Of a stretch of DNA of 9,240 nt, positions 1 to 5,660 are shown one piece after another. The notes under the pieces were generated by a model. That model was given only the letters and a program-made list of their open reading frames with translations, was not told the DNA's origin and searched no databases. Positions within the stretch are counted from its first letter, which is position 1. Each line of letters begins with the position of its first letter. The translations under genes and the position numbers were made by a program. Source of the stretch: Lachnospiraceae bacterium (GTDB lineage Bacteria > Bacillota > Clostridia > Lachnospirales > Lachnospiraceae); the NCBI GenBank assembly GCA_017444545.1, contig JAFSWJ010000299.1:1-9240 (forward strand), in the 5' to 3' direction.

Positions 1-404
1 CACTCACAGGCACCCTCCGAAAGCGCTATGGCCGGATACCCCTGAAACTCTGCTTCAAAGGCCGCTCCGGCAGTTGCCGAATACTGGATATCCGTTGCCA
101 TGTTATAGCCGTAGTTGATGCCTGAAAGCACCACATCCGGGCGCCTCGGCATCACGGCAAGAGTGCCGACTCTGACACAGTCTGCCGGTGTACCCGTACA
201 GGTGAAGGCCTGCACACTCTTTTCGGGATAATCATATGGATGGATCTCTATCGGATGCCTGATGGTAATGCTGTGGGAAAGCGCACTGCACTGCTTTTCG
301 GGTGCCACCACCCAGACCTCACCGTGCTTTTTCGCTGAACTCACAAGCCTCAAAAGTCCGTCGGAATCGATACCGTCATCATTTGTGATCAGGATCGTCC
401 TCAC
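1..404 (-). CDS. surE: 5'/3'-nucleotidase SurE, partial (C-terminus beyond the left edge)
   Basis: SurE is a divalent-metal-dependent phosphatase that removes phosphate from nucleoside 5'- and 3'-monophosphates, and in some species from short polyphosphate. The 134 visible residues begin VRTILITNDDG, the family's N-terminal metal site with Asp9 and Asp10. Ser40 in the APEKQCSALSHS segment and Asn97 in LSGINYGYN match the other two metal ligands known for SurE (Ser39 and Asn95 in the Thermotoga enzyme). The SATAGAAFEA segment that follows is also typical. The start is GTG, not ATG. It overlaps the nagB stop as GTGA, so translation is probably coupled to nagB, and no clear separate Shine-Dalgarno is visible. 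About half of a normal SurE (roughly 250 residues) is present. The cut is the window edge, not a mutation. Family assignment is firm; the exact substrate is not. Confidence 0.93.
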   Translation of the reverse strand, partial: MRTILITNDDGIDSDGLLRLVSSAKKHGEVWVVAPEKQCSALSHSITIRHPIEIHPYDYPEKSVQAFTCTGTPADCVRVGTLAVMPRRPDVVLSGINYGYNMATDIQYSATAGAAFEAEFQGYPAIALSEGACE

Positions 405-1135
405 TTTGCGCTGTACCCGATCTCATCGGCAAGCTTCTTTTCGATGACGACGATGGCGTCCCTGTGCAGACGCATGAAGGTTGCGGGACATTTGGGATCG
501 ATCCTGTCGTCCATGAGAAGCTTCTTTGCCGCATCCTGCTTGTTGCCGTTTATTATCATGAGCAGCGTCTTTGCCTTCATGATGGAGCCCATGCCCATGG
601 TCACGGCATAGCGCGGCACCTCGTCACGGCTGTTAAAGAAACGTGTATTTGCATCGATGGTGCTGTCCTCAAGGGTCTCCTTGTGGGCCTTTTCATAGAG
701 GAATTCTCCCGGCTCGTTAAAGCCCAGATGTCCGTCGGGGCCTACGCCGAGAACCTGCAGGTCTATGTCTGTTTTGTCCAGGATATCGTTAAATTCCTTC
801 AGGTTTGCCTCCACATCTCCGGTGCCCTTTGCAACATAGGTGTTTTCCTTTTTGATATTGATGTGGTTGAAGAGATTGTCATCCATGAAGAACCTGTAGC
901 TCTGAGGATGATCGGGCTCGAGGCCCACATACTCATCAAGGTTTACGGAATGGACCTTTGAAAAATCAAGTCCCTCCTCTTTGCATCTTCTTGCAAGCTC
1001 TTTGTACATGCCGACGGGACTTGAACCCGTTGCAAGACCGAGGGTACATTCGGGATTCTTTCTCACCAGCTCCTCGATCACATCGGCTGCCTTTTTTGCA
1101 CCGTCCTCATAGGTATCCGCTACTATTACTCTCAT
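401..1135 (-). CDS. nagB: Glucosamine-6-phosphate deaminase NagB
   Basis: This cytosolic enzyme converts glucosamine-6-phosphate to fructose-6-phosphate and ammonia, the step that feeds amino sugars into glycolysis. The 244-residue length fits the short Bacillus-type enzymes rather than the 266-residue allosteric E. coli form. Visible landmarks are the phosphate-binding loop LGLATGSSPVGMY (about residues 32-44), NLDEYVGL with Asp67, and GVGPDGHLGFNEP with Asp134, His136 and Glu141. These match E. coli Asp72, Asp141, His143 and Glu148 in spacing. The ATG start at 1135 is preceded by AAAGGAGG about 7 nt upstream. It lies 65 nt downstream of the acyltransferase gene and overlaps surE by 4 nt, so it is probably the third gene of the glmM operon. 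Placing a catabolic deaminase with GlmM, which competes for the same substrate, is notable. No nagA or glmS is in view. Confidence 0.96.
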   Translation of the reverse strand: MRVIVADTYEDGAKKAADVIEELVRKNPECTLGLATGSSPVGMYKELARRCKEEGLDFSKVHSVNLDEYVGLEPDHPQSYRFFMDDNLFNHINIKKENTYVAKGTGDVEANLKEFNDILDKTDIDLQVLGVGPDGHLGFNEPGEFLYEKAHKETLEDSTIDANTRFFNSRDEVPRYAVTMGMGSIMKAKTLLMIINGNKQDAAKKLLMDDRIDPKCPATFMRLHRDAIVVIEKKLADEIGYSAK

Positions 1136-1200
1136 CTTTCTTCCTCCTTTTTTAATTTCGTCACTCCCGGATCACAGGGGTTTTTGACCCGTCATCAGAT

Positions 1201-1866
1201 CTATTCGTCTTTGTCCACGATATTTCCCGCAGCCTTGTAGATGCTGTTTGCCGGGATCACACCACGTACGCAGGAAACCGGATACACATTTGAATCCCTG
1301 CCGATGACCGTTCCGGGGTTCAGCACGCTGTTGCAGCCAACCTCCACGCGGTCACCCACCAGGGCCCCCACCTTTTTGCGCCCGGTCTCGATCCTCTCAT
1401 CCCCGTTGTGGATGATCACAAGCTTCTTGTCGGATTTCACGTTGCTCGTGATGGAACCTGCGCCCATATGCGCCTTGTAGCCCAGGATCGAATCCCCCAC
1501 ATAATTGTAATGCGGTACCTGGACATTATCGAAAAGTATCACGTTTTTGAGCTCGGTGGAATTTCCCACAACGCAGTTATTACCCACCAGAGCATTGCCG
1601 CGGATGAAAGCCCCGGGGCGGATCTCGGTCTCATGCCCTATGATGCAGGGTCCCGCGATATAGTTGTTCGGATAGCGCTTTGCATCCTTTGCTATCCAGA
1701 CATTTTCCTCCGGATGGTCAAATTCATCGGCACTGAGGGTCTTTCCGATCTCCATAATAAGATCGCCTATGCCTGCAAGCGCCTCCCATGGATAGGTAAA
1801 CCCTTTCAGATAATCCCCGGCCCTGCTGTGGGACAGGTCATAAAGATCATTTATTGTAAGCTTCAT
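1201..1866 (-). CDS. Left-handed beta-helix acyltransferase resembling the GlmU acetyltransferase domain
   Basis: This 221-residue protein carries hexapeptide-repeat turns across about residues 69-205 (for example IAGPCIIGHETEIRPGAFI and ALVGDRVEVGCNSVLNPG), the mark of left-handed beta-helix acyltransferases. The segment HYNYVGDSILGYKAHMGAGS (residues 119-138) closely follows the GlmU acetyltransferase active-site block. His119 and Tyr122 are spaced like catalytic His363 and Tyr366 of E. coli GlmU. There is no N-terminal pyrophosphorylase signature; residues 1-60 form a short helical lead-in. The likely role is acetyl transfer to a sugar phosphate, plausibly glucosamine-1-phosphate, supplied by GlmM encoded just upstream. 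That substrate is inferred from context. Such proteins are often labelled UDP-GlcNAc pyrophosphorylase-related, which the missing nucleotidyltransferase domain does not support. The start at 1866 has AAAGGAGG upstream. It lies 41 nt after glmM, so co-transcription is likely. Confidence 0.82.
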   Translation of the reverse strand: MKLTINDLYDLSHSRAGDYLKGFTYPWEALAGIGDLIMEIGKTLSADEFDHPEENVWIAKDAKRYPNNYIAGPCIIGHETEIRPGAFIRGNALVGNNCVVGNSTELKNVILFDNVQVPHYNYVGDSILGYKAHMGAGSITSNVKSDKKLVIIHNGDERIETGRKKVGALVGDRVEVGCNSVLNPGTVIGRDSNVYPVSCVRGVIPANSIYKAAGNIVDKDE

Positions 1867-1907
1867 CTCATCCTCCTTTATTATAATAAAAACGTTTTGC
1901 CGGCTTT

Positions 1908-3470
1908 TCAGCGAACCTTGATGAGATGTCCGGATGCTTTCATGGCATCGATGATCTCATCAACGCATTTTTCGCAGTCCTTGTAGGTGGAAGCCTCGGA
2001 CATCACGCGAAGTACAGGCTCGGTGCCCGATGCGCGAAGCAGCACCCTTCCGTCGTTTCCGAGATAGGCCGTGGTATCATCCACGGATTTTTTCACTGCA
2101 GGATCGTTCAGCGTAGCCTCCTTGTCATCCACCTCCACATTTTTGAGCACCTGGGGATACATCCTGACATCTGATGCCAGGGCCGAAAGAGGCAGCTGGG
2201 TCTCGACCATGACGGTCATCAGCATGATGGCTGTCAGAAGCCCGTCGCCTGTATGCGCATATTTGCGGAAGATGACGTGGCCTGACTGCTCGCCGCCTAT
2301 CATGTGATTGTTTGCCTTCATGTTCTCATAGACATAACGGTCTCCCACGGCTGTCTTTTCATATTTGATCCCGGCATTGTCAAAGGCCTTGTAGAGGCCG
2401 AAATTGCTCATTATGGTAGTCACAACGGTGTTGTTTGTCAGCATCCCGTTGCTCTTTAAGTGCTTTGCACAGATATACATGATCATGTCGCCGTTTACCA
2501 CATCGCCGTATTCGTCAACGGCAAGGCACCTGTCGGCGTCGCCGTCAAAAGCAAAGCCCACATCCACTTTGTTCTCGCGCACATATTTCTGAAGGCCTTC
2601 GATATGGGTGGAGCCTGCGTTGGCGTTGATGTTCACGCCGTCAGGGGTATTGTTCATGACAAAGTTTTTTGCTCCGAGAGCGTCAAATACCGCGCGTCCT
2701 ATGGACCAAGCGCTTCCGTTTGCGCAGTCGAGGGCCACGGAACGGTTGATGAAGGATACCGGCGCTATGGAGGTCAGGTAACCTATGTAGCGGTTCCTGC
2801 CCGAATAAAAATCGATGGTCTGTCCGATCTTTTCCTCGGTGGCAGGCTCCACCTCATCAAGCTCACCGTCGATGTAGCGCTCCACCATGTCCTGGACCTC
2901 ATCCTCCATCTTTTCGCCCTCTGCATTGAGGAGCTTGATGCCGTTATCGTAAAAAGGATTGTGGCTTGCGGAGATCATGATGCCGCAGTCAAAGCCCTCC
3001 GTTCTTGTTATATAACTGACACAGGGGGTGGTGGTCACATGCAGCAGATATGAAAATCCGCCTGTGGACGTGATGCCGGCACTCAGTGCATTTTCAAACA
3101 TATAGGAGGAGCGCCTCGTATCCTTGCCGATCACGATCTTTGCGGGTCTTTCCTTGCTGTAATACCAGCCCAGGAACTGACCGATCCTGAATGCGTGCTC
3201 GGCTGTCAGGACCACTCCTGCTTTTCCGCGGAATCCGTCTGTACCGAAGTATTTTCCCATTTTTTTCTCCTTTTTTTCTTTTTGCCTTGAACTTGCTTCC
3301 TTTGCTTCTTTTGTCCTGCCGTCGAAGGGACGTCTGGTATGCTCGGGGATCATCCAGTGCTTGCCTTCCTTTTTCGCGCCTTTGATCTTTCCGTCACGGC
3401 ACAGCATGGTGATCCGCCGCTCGCTCATGTCCCAGTCTGCGGCAGCCTGATGAACATCAACGTATCTCAT
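1908..3470 (-). CDS. glmM: Phosphoglucosamine mutase GlmM with an in-frame N-terminal HTH DNA-binding domain
   Basis: The core enzyme interconverts glucosamine-6-phosphate and glucosamine-1-phosphate in the cytosol for UDP-GlcNAc and peptidoglycan synthesis. Residues 71-520 form a complete 450-residue GlmM: MGKYFGTDGFRG at its start, the phosphoserine loop ISASHNP with Ser169, the metal site DGDADR (309-314), the sugar-binding GEQSGH (394-399) and the phosphate site RASGTEP (479-485). Residues 1-52 are extra. They look like an excisionase/MerR-type helix-turn-helix (VDVHQAAADW, SERRITMLCRDGK, then a KHWMIP wing). A Lys/Glu-rich linker (53-70) with no stop joins them. Two starts are credible. 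ATG at 3470 follows AGGGAGGA with 5 nt spacing. ATG at 3260, the usual GlmM start, follows AAAAGGAG with 6 nt spacing. Both a fusion and a short GlmM may be made. It heads the operon with the acyltransferase, nagB and surE. The GlmM call is very firm; the role of the HTH is unknown. Confidence 0.93.
   Translation of the reverse strand: MRYVDVHQAAADWDMSERRITMLCRDGKIKGAKKEGKHWMIPEHTRRPFDGRTKEAKEASSRQKEKKEKKMGKYFGTDGFRGKAGVVLTAEHAFRIGQFLGWYYSKERPAKIVIGKDTRRSSYMFENALSAGITSTGGFSYLLHVTTTPCVSYITRTEGFDCGIMISASHNPFYDNGIKLLNAEGEKMEDEVQDMVERYIDGELDEVEPATEEKIGQTIDFYSGRNRYIGYLTSIAPVSFINRSVALDCANGSAWSIGRAVFDALGAKNFVMNNTPDGVNINANAGSTHIEGLQKYVRENKVDVGFAFDGDADRCLAVDEYGDVVNGDMIMYICAKHLKSNGMLTNNTVVTTIMSNFGLYKAFDNAGIKYEKTAVGDRYVYENMKANNHMIGGEQSGHVIFRKYAHTGDGLLTAIMLMTVMVETQLPLSALASDVRMYPQVLKNVEVDDKEATLNDPAVKKSVDDTTAYLGNDGRVLLRASGTEPVLRVMSEASTYKDCEKCVDEIIDAMKASGHLIKVR
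3258..3274 (-). promoter_or_regulatory. Internal ribosome binding site and second start codon for full-length GlmM
   Basis: Reading the minus strand, AAAAGGAG (3274-3267) is followed by six A residues and then ATG (3260-3258). That ATG begins MGKYFGTDGFRG, where GlmM proteins normally start. The element lies inside the continuous reading frame and there encodes part of the Lys/Glu linker. A lysine-rich run will often contain AAGGAG by chance, so codon content could explain it. The correct spacing and exact position at the canonical start argue that it is used. Confidence 0.6.
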
Positions 3471-3475
3471 GAAGA

Positions 3476-3483
3476 TCCTCCCT
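3476..3483 (-). promoter_or_regulatory. Ribosome binding site for the HTH-GlmM start
   Basis: AGGGAGGA on the minus strand ends 5 nt before the ATG at 3470. This is the evidence that the HTH-containing start is a genuine initiation site and not merely open frame upstream of glmM. Confidence 0.7.
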
Positions 3484-3517
3484 GAAGTGACATCAGCTTA
3501 TTTATGTCCTGTTTGTA

Positions 3518-3546
3518 TTTATACATTACACGGGGTCATTTGTCAA
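3518..3546 (-). promoter_or_regulatory. Sigma-A type promoter for the HTH-glmM operon
   Basis: The minus strand reads TTGACA (3546-3541, a perfect -35), a 17-nt spacer, then TATAAA (3523-3518, five of six matches to the -10). The start of transcription would fall near 3511, leaving a leader of about 40 nt before the ATG at 3470. The -35 lies inside the TGTCAAGATA repeat array at 3541-3594, so a protein bound there would be expected to compete with RNA polymerase. Confidence 0.75.
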
Positions 3547-3594
3547 GATATGAGATGGTTTGAATGTCAAGATACAGAAATCATATCTTGACAT
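3541..3594. repeat. Triple TGTCAAGATA element with perfect inverted repeats; possible operator
   Basis: TGTCAAGATA occurs directly at 3541-3550 and 3565-3574 (24 nt apart) and inverted at 3584-3593. Copy 1 and copy 3 form a perfect 13-bp inverted repeat (TGTCAAGATATGA at 3541-3553, TCATATCTTGACA at 3581-3593). Copy 2 and copy 3 form a perfect 11-bp inverted repeat with a 9-nt loop (3564-3574 and 3584-3594). Copy 1 contains the -35 of the HTH-glmM promoter. The arrangement suits binding of a dimeric regulator. The alternative is that it is the edge of the neighbouring palindromic repeat cluster. Confidence 0.6.
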
Positions 3595-3602
3595 TTGAGA
3601 AT

Positions 3603-3761
3603 GTTTCAGAGGGACGGTTCTCTGTTTCATCTGCTGTATCAGAGGGACGGTTCTCTGTTTCACCTGAAATAAAAAAAGCCGTGAAACACGCATCATTACG
3701 AGCGTAACACAGAACCGTCCCTCTGAAACAAAGCGTAACACAGAACCGTCCCTCTGATACA
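3603..3761. repeat. REP-like palindromic repeat cluster, four copies in two opposed pairs
   Basis: A unit with core CAGAGGGACGGTTCT occurs four times. Two copies are forward (3603-3629 and 3636-3662, period 33). Two are reverse (3702-3730 and 3733-3761, period 31). A smaller perfect inverted repeat, GTTTCAC (3657-3663) with GTGAAAC (3681-3687), lies in the middle. The opposed pairs can fold into a large cruciform or hairpin. Such GGGACGGTTCT-type units are, to my knowledge, scattered between genes in many Clostridia and Bacilli and resemble REP elements moved by Y1 tyrosine transposases. No transposase is in the window. This cluster and the elements on either side account for the gene-free stretch 3471-3832. 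The open frames across it look like artefacts of the repeats. Confidence 0.75.
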
Positions 3762-3769
3762 GTTGACAT

Positions 3770-3801
3770 AAAAATGGGACAGAGATACGTCCCCTGTCCC
3801 A
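3770..3801 (-). terminator. Rho-independent terminator-like hairpin after the chemotaxis receptor gene
   Basis: Reading the minus strand, TGGGACAG (3801-3794) pairs with CTGTCCCA (3782-3775) across an 11-nt loop, which can extend by further G-C and G-U pairs. Five T residues follow (3774-3770). It lies about 30 nt past the stop of the chemotaxis receptor gene, as expected for its terminator. The 5' arm is duplicated on the upstream side (see the 14-bp tandem repeat). Confidence 0.6.
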
Positions 3802-3815
3802 CGTCCCCTGTCCCA
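3788..3815. repeat. 14-bp tandem duplication within the REP-like region
   Basis: CGTCCCCTGTCCCA occurs twice with no gap, at 3788-3801 and 3802-3815. Each copy supplies a possible 5' arm for the adjacent terminator hairpin. The GGGACAG/CTGTCCC family is distinct from, but commonly found beside, the GGGACGGTTCT unit. Confidence 0.75.
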
Positions 3816-3832
3816 CTAAAATACTAAATTGT

Positions 3833-5503
3833 TCAGCCTTCTACTTTGAAGAAACCAAGCTCAGTGTTGAGTTTTTCCGCTACTTCGTGGAGGCTGCCCG
3901 CTGCCGATGAAAGGCCGTTCACGGTTGCATTGAGTTCCTGCATTGCAGCTCCCGTCTCCTGGGTTGATGCAGCATTTTCCTCTGATATCGCGGAAAGTGA
4001 ACTCATGGCGTCCACGATCTGCTCCTTTGATGCGTTGCACTCCTCGGTAAGACCCGAGATGGTGTTCACACCCTCAACGGTGGAGCCCACATTGTCAATG
4101 AGGTTGTTTATCCTGCCGGTCGTCTCAAGCAGGACAGAATCCACATTCTCCTTGATGCTTGTGATCTCCGTTGTCTTTGAGAGAGCTTCCTGAGAATGTC
4201 TCAAGAGTCCGGTCATCTCGTCCCTGATCTCCTGTGCAGTCTGTGCGGATTCCTGTGCGAGCTTTCCGATCTCCTCTGCCACCACCGCAAAGCCTCTGCC
4301 TGCCTCTCCTGCTCTGGCCGCCTCGATGGAAGCATTCAATGCCAGCAGGTTCGTCTGGGATGCGATGCTCGTGATGCCGTCCACCTTGTCGTTCACGTTC
4401 TGGACTGCGGTATTTGTAGCACTCATTGCGCCCATGATCTCGTTCACGGAATTGCCCATGGCCTCCATGTTTGATGACAGACTCTGAAGAGCCTCGGCAC
4501 TCTGCATGGACGCATCGTTCATCTCTGCGGCAGATGATGCAAGCTGCTCGGCATTGTCCGCAACAGTCTGGATGGCATCAGAAAGCATTCCGAGATTTTC
4601 CGTAACCTTCTGAACGGTATCCGCCTGGTCCATGGCACCCTTTGCCATCTCCTGTACGGAATTTGATACCATATCCGAGGTATCGCTGATCTGCTGTGAA
4701 TCTCCTGCAAGCTCCGCAGCCCTGGTGCCCGTCATGTCGGATGCACTCTTTGCCTGACCCACTATGGTCTTGAGCTTGCGGTTCAGACCGTAAACATTGT
4801 CTCCTATCGCGTTGATCTCATTGATAAATGAGGATGTATGGTCGTCCGATGTGAGGTCTCCGGCTGAAAGCCTGTCCACATCCGATATGACCGCTCCTAT
4901 GGATGAAACCACAGCCTTTGATACCAGGAAGATGATAACACCAAAGATGACGGTGACAATGACCACCACGATAACCATTATCGTGACAACCTTTGTGATG
5001 CTCGCCTCCACATCCGCTTCAGGTTCTCCTGCCCAGGCCGCGCCTACAACCTGCTTTCCCTGACCGTACAGCGGAGTATAATAAACGAAAAAGTCCCTGC
5101 CGCCTATATTCACGCCCTTGGAGTGAACGTCTTCTCCCGCCTGGACCTTTGCCCAGATGGCGGCATCCATCTTTGTCCCCTCATTTCTGCCGTCCTTGTC
5201 TCCGGGAAGGGAGGTCATATATCTCGTATCCCCGACAAAGACCGTCATGGAGATATCCTCATCCTTCATCATGTCAACATAGTCGTGCTCGTAGGGGATC
5301 TCATTTCCCTGTTCAAGATCATACTGGTAATACTTGTGCAGCCCGTCAGCGGTAACCCTGAGCTTTTCAAAGGTTGCCTCCTCCAGATTGGTTGAGATCT
5401 CTGAAGCTGCGATGAAACAGGTGATCACACCCGAAAGGATCAAAGGTACAAACCCTATCAGCAGGAGCACCGCCGTAAGTGTCATTTTTTTCTTTGTTCT
5501 CAT
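3833..5503 (-). CDS. Methyl-accepting chemotaxis protein with a Cache-like sensor domain
   Basis: This membrane receptor would sense an extracellular ligand and signal through CheW/CheA to the flagellar motor. With the start at 5503 it has 556 residues. A basic MRTKKK start leads into TM1 (about 9-33). An extracellular domain of about 135 residues (34-170) follows; its [11 protein letters not shown] and YYTPLYG patterns suggest a single Cache fold. TM2 spans about 171-197 and a HAMP linker about 198-250. The coiled-coil signalling domain has its highly conserved tip at about 376-417 ([21 protein letters not shown], then [11 protein letters not shown]). No C-terminal CheR-binding pentapeptide is seen. 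The frame is open to an ATG at 5539, but I chose 5503 because AGGAGGG lies 8 nt upstream and the protein then begins at the signal anchor. It is monocistronic by context, between two hairpins. The ligand is unknown. Confidence 0.94.
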   Translation of the reverse strand: MRTKKKMTLTAVLLLIGFVPLILSGVITCFIAASEISTNLEEATFEKLRVTADGLHKYYQYDLEQGNEIPYEHDYVDMMKDEDISMTVFVGDTRYMTSLPGDKDGRNEGTKMDAAIWAKVQAGEDVHSKGVNIGGRDFFVYYTPLYGQGKQVVGAAWAGEPEADVEASITKVVTIMVIVVVIVTVIFGVIIFLVSKAVVSSIGAVISDVDRLSAGDLTSDDHTSSFINEINAIGDNVYGLNRKLKTIVGQAKSASDMTGTRAAELAGDSQQISDTSDMVSNSVQEMAKGAMDQADTVQKVTENLGMLSDAIQTVADNAEQLASSAAEMNDASMQSAEALQSLSSNMEAMGNSVNEIMGAMSATNTAVQNVNDKVDGITSIASQTNLLALNASIEAARAGEAGRGFAVVAEEIGKLAQESAQTAQEIRDEMTGLLRHSQEALSKTTEITSIKENVDSVLLETTGRINNLIDNVGSTVEGVNTISGLTEECNASKEQIVDAMSSLSAISEENAASTQETGAAMQELNATVNGLSSAAGSLHEVAEKLNTELGFFKVEG

Positions 5504-5531
5504 CAATATTTCCCTCCTGTGATTAACTGAA

Positions 5532-5558
5532 AAAAGCATCGTATTAAACGATGCTTTT
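5532..5558 (-). terminator. Perfect 10-bp hairpin with T-run; terminator of the HD-kinase gene and leader hairpin of the receptor gene
   Basis: AAAAGCATCG (5532-5541) and CGATGCTTTT (5549-5558) form a perfect 10-bp inverted repeat around a 7-nt loop. On the minus strand a run of T residues follows, a good intrinsic terminator about 100 nt past the end of the HD-phosphotransferase gene. It lies only about 28 nt before the ATG at 5503. The probable receptor promoter lies just upstream, so the same hairpin would sit at the extreme 5' end of the receptor mRNA. Confidence 0.7.
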
Positions 5559-5562
5559 CATA

Positions 5563-5571
5563 ATTATATCA
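5563..5571 (-). promoter_or_regulatory. Extended -10 promoter for the chemotaxis receptor gene
   Basis: The minus strand reads TGATATAAT (5571-5563), a perfect extended -10 (TGn followed by TATAAT). No good -35 is visible 16-18 nt upstream, which extended -10 promoters can tolerate. Transcription would begin near 5556, at the base of the hairpin at 5532-5558. No sigma-28 flagellar promoter with correct spacing was found. Confidence 0.5.
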
Positions 5572-5660
5572 GAACGGATACCCCTATCGACTATCCAATA
5601 TTTTAAATTGTGTGCAAGTTTCCGCTGTTTTTTCAACAAAATGAGTCCAATAAATTCATA

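Noticed and set aside
1177..1190. GGGG-TTTTTGA-CCC considered as a terminator between the acyltransferase gene and nagB
   Set aside because: The stem is only 3-4 bp and no T-run follows it on the minus strand. It does not argue against the two genes sharing a transcript.
1877..1890. AT-only palindrome TTTATTATAATAAA containing TATAAT, just before the acyltransferase ribosome binding site, considered as an internal promoter
   Set aside because: No -35-like sequence is found at proper spacing on the minus strand. An AT-rich palindrome of this length is expected by chance beside a Shine-Dalgarno.
2460..3053. Plus-strand open frame of 197 codons inside glmM
   Set aside because: It is antisense to strongly conserved GlmM motifs, has no ribosome binding site and resembles no family I recognise. 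The other long plus-strand frames, such as 464-961, 1408-1986 and 7117-7707, were rejected for the same reason.
3565..3611. TTGACA hexamers in the second and third TGTCAAGATA copies as further promoters
   Set aside because: No -10-like hexamer lies 16-18 nt downstream of either copy in its own orientation. Only the first copy has a matching TATAAA.
3603..3761. Possible CRISPR array
   Set aside because: There are only four repeats, in two opposite orientations. The gaps between repeat pairs are a few bases to about 40 bases with no regular spacers, and no cas gene is near.
3526..3816. Minus-strand open frames of 96 and 73 codons across the gene-free region
   Set aside because: They consist of translated repeat units (repeating RTVPL- and ENRPS-like phrases) with no Shine-Dalgarno and no recognisable domain. 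They also cover the operon promoter and the terminator.
5504..5539. Upstream ATG at 5539 as the start of the chemotaxis receptor
   Set aside because: It would add 12 residues encoded by the hairpin and the Shine-Dalgarno region itself. The ATG at 5503 has AGGAGGG at good spacing and begins the signal anchor directly.
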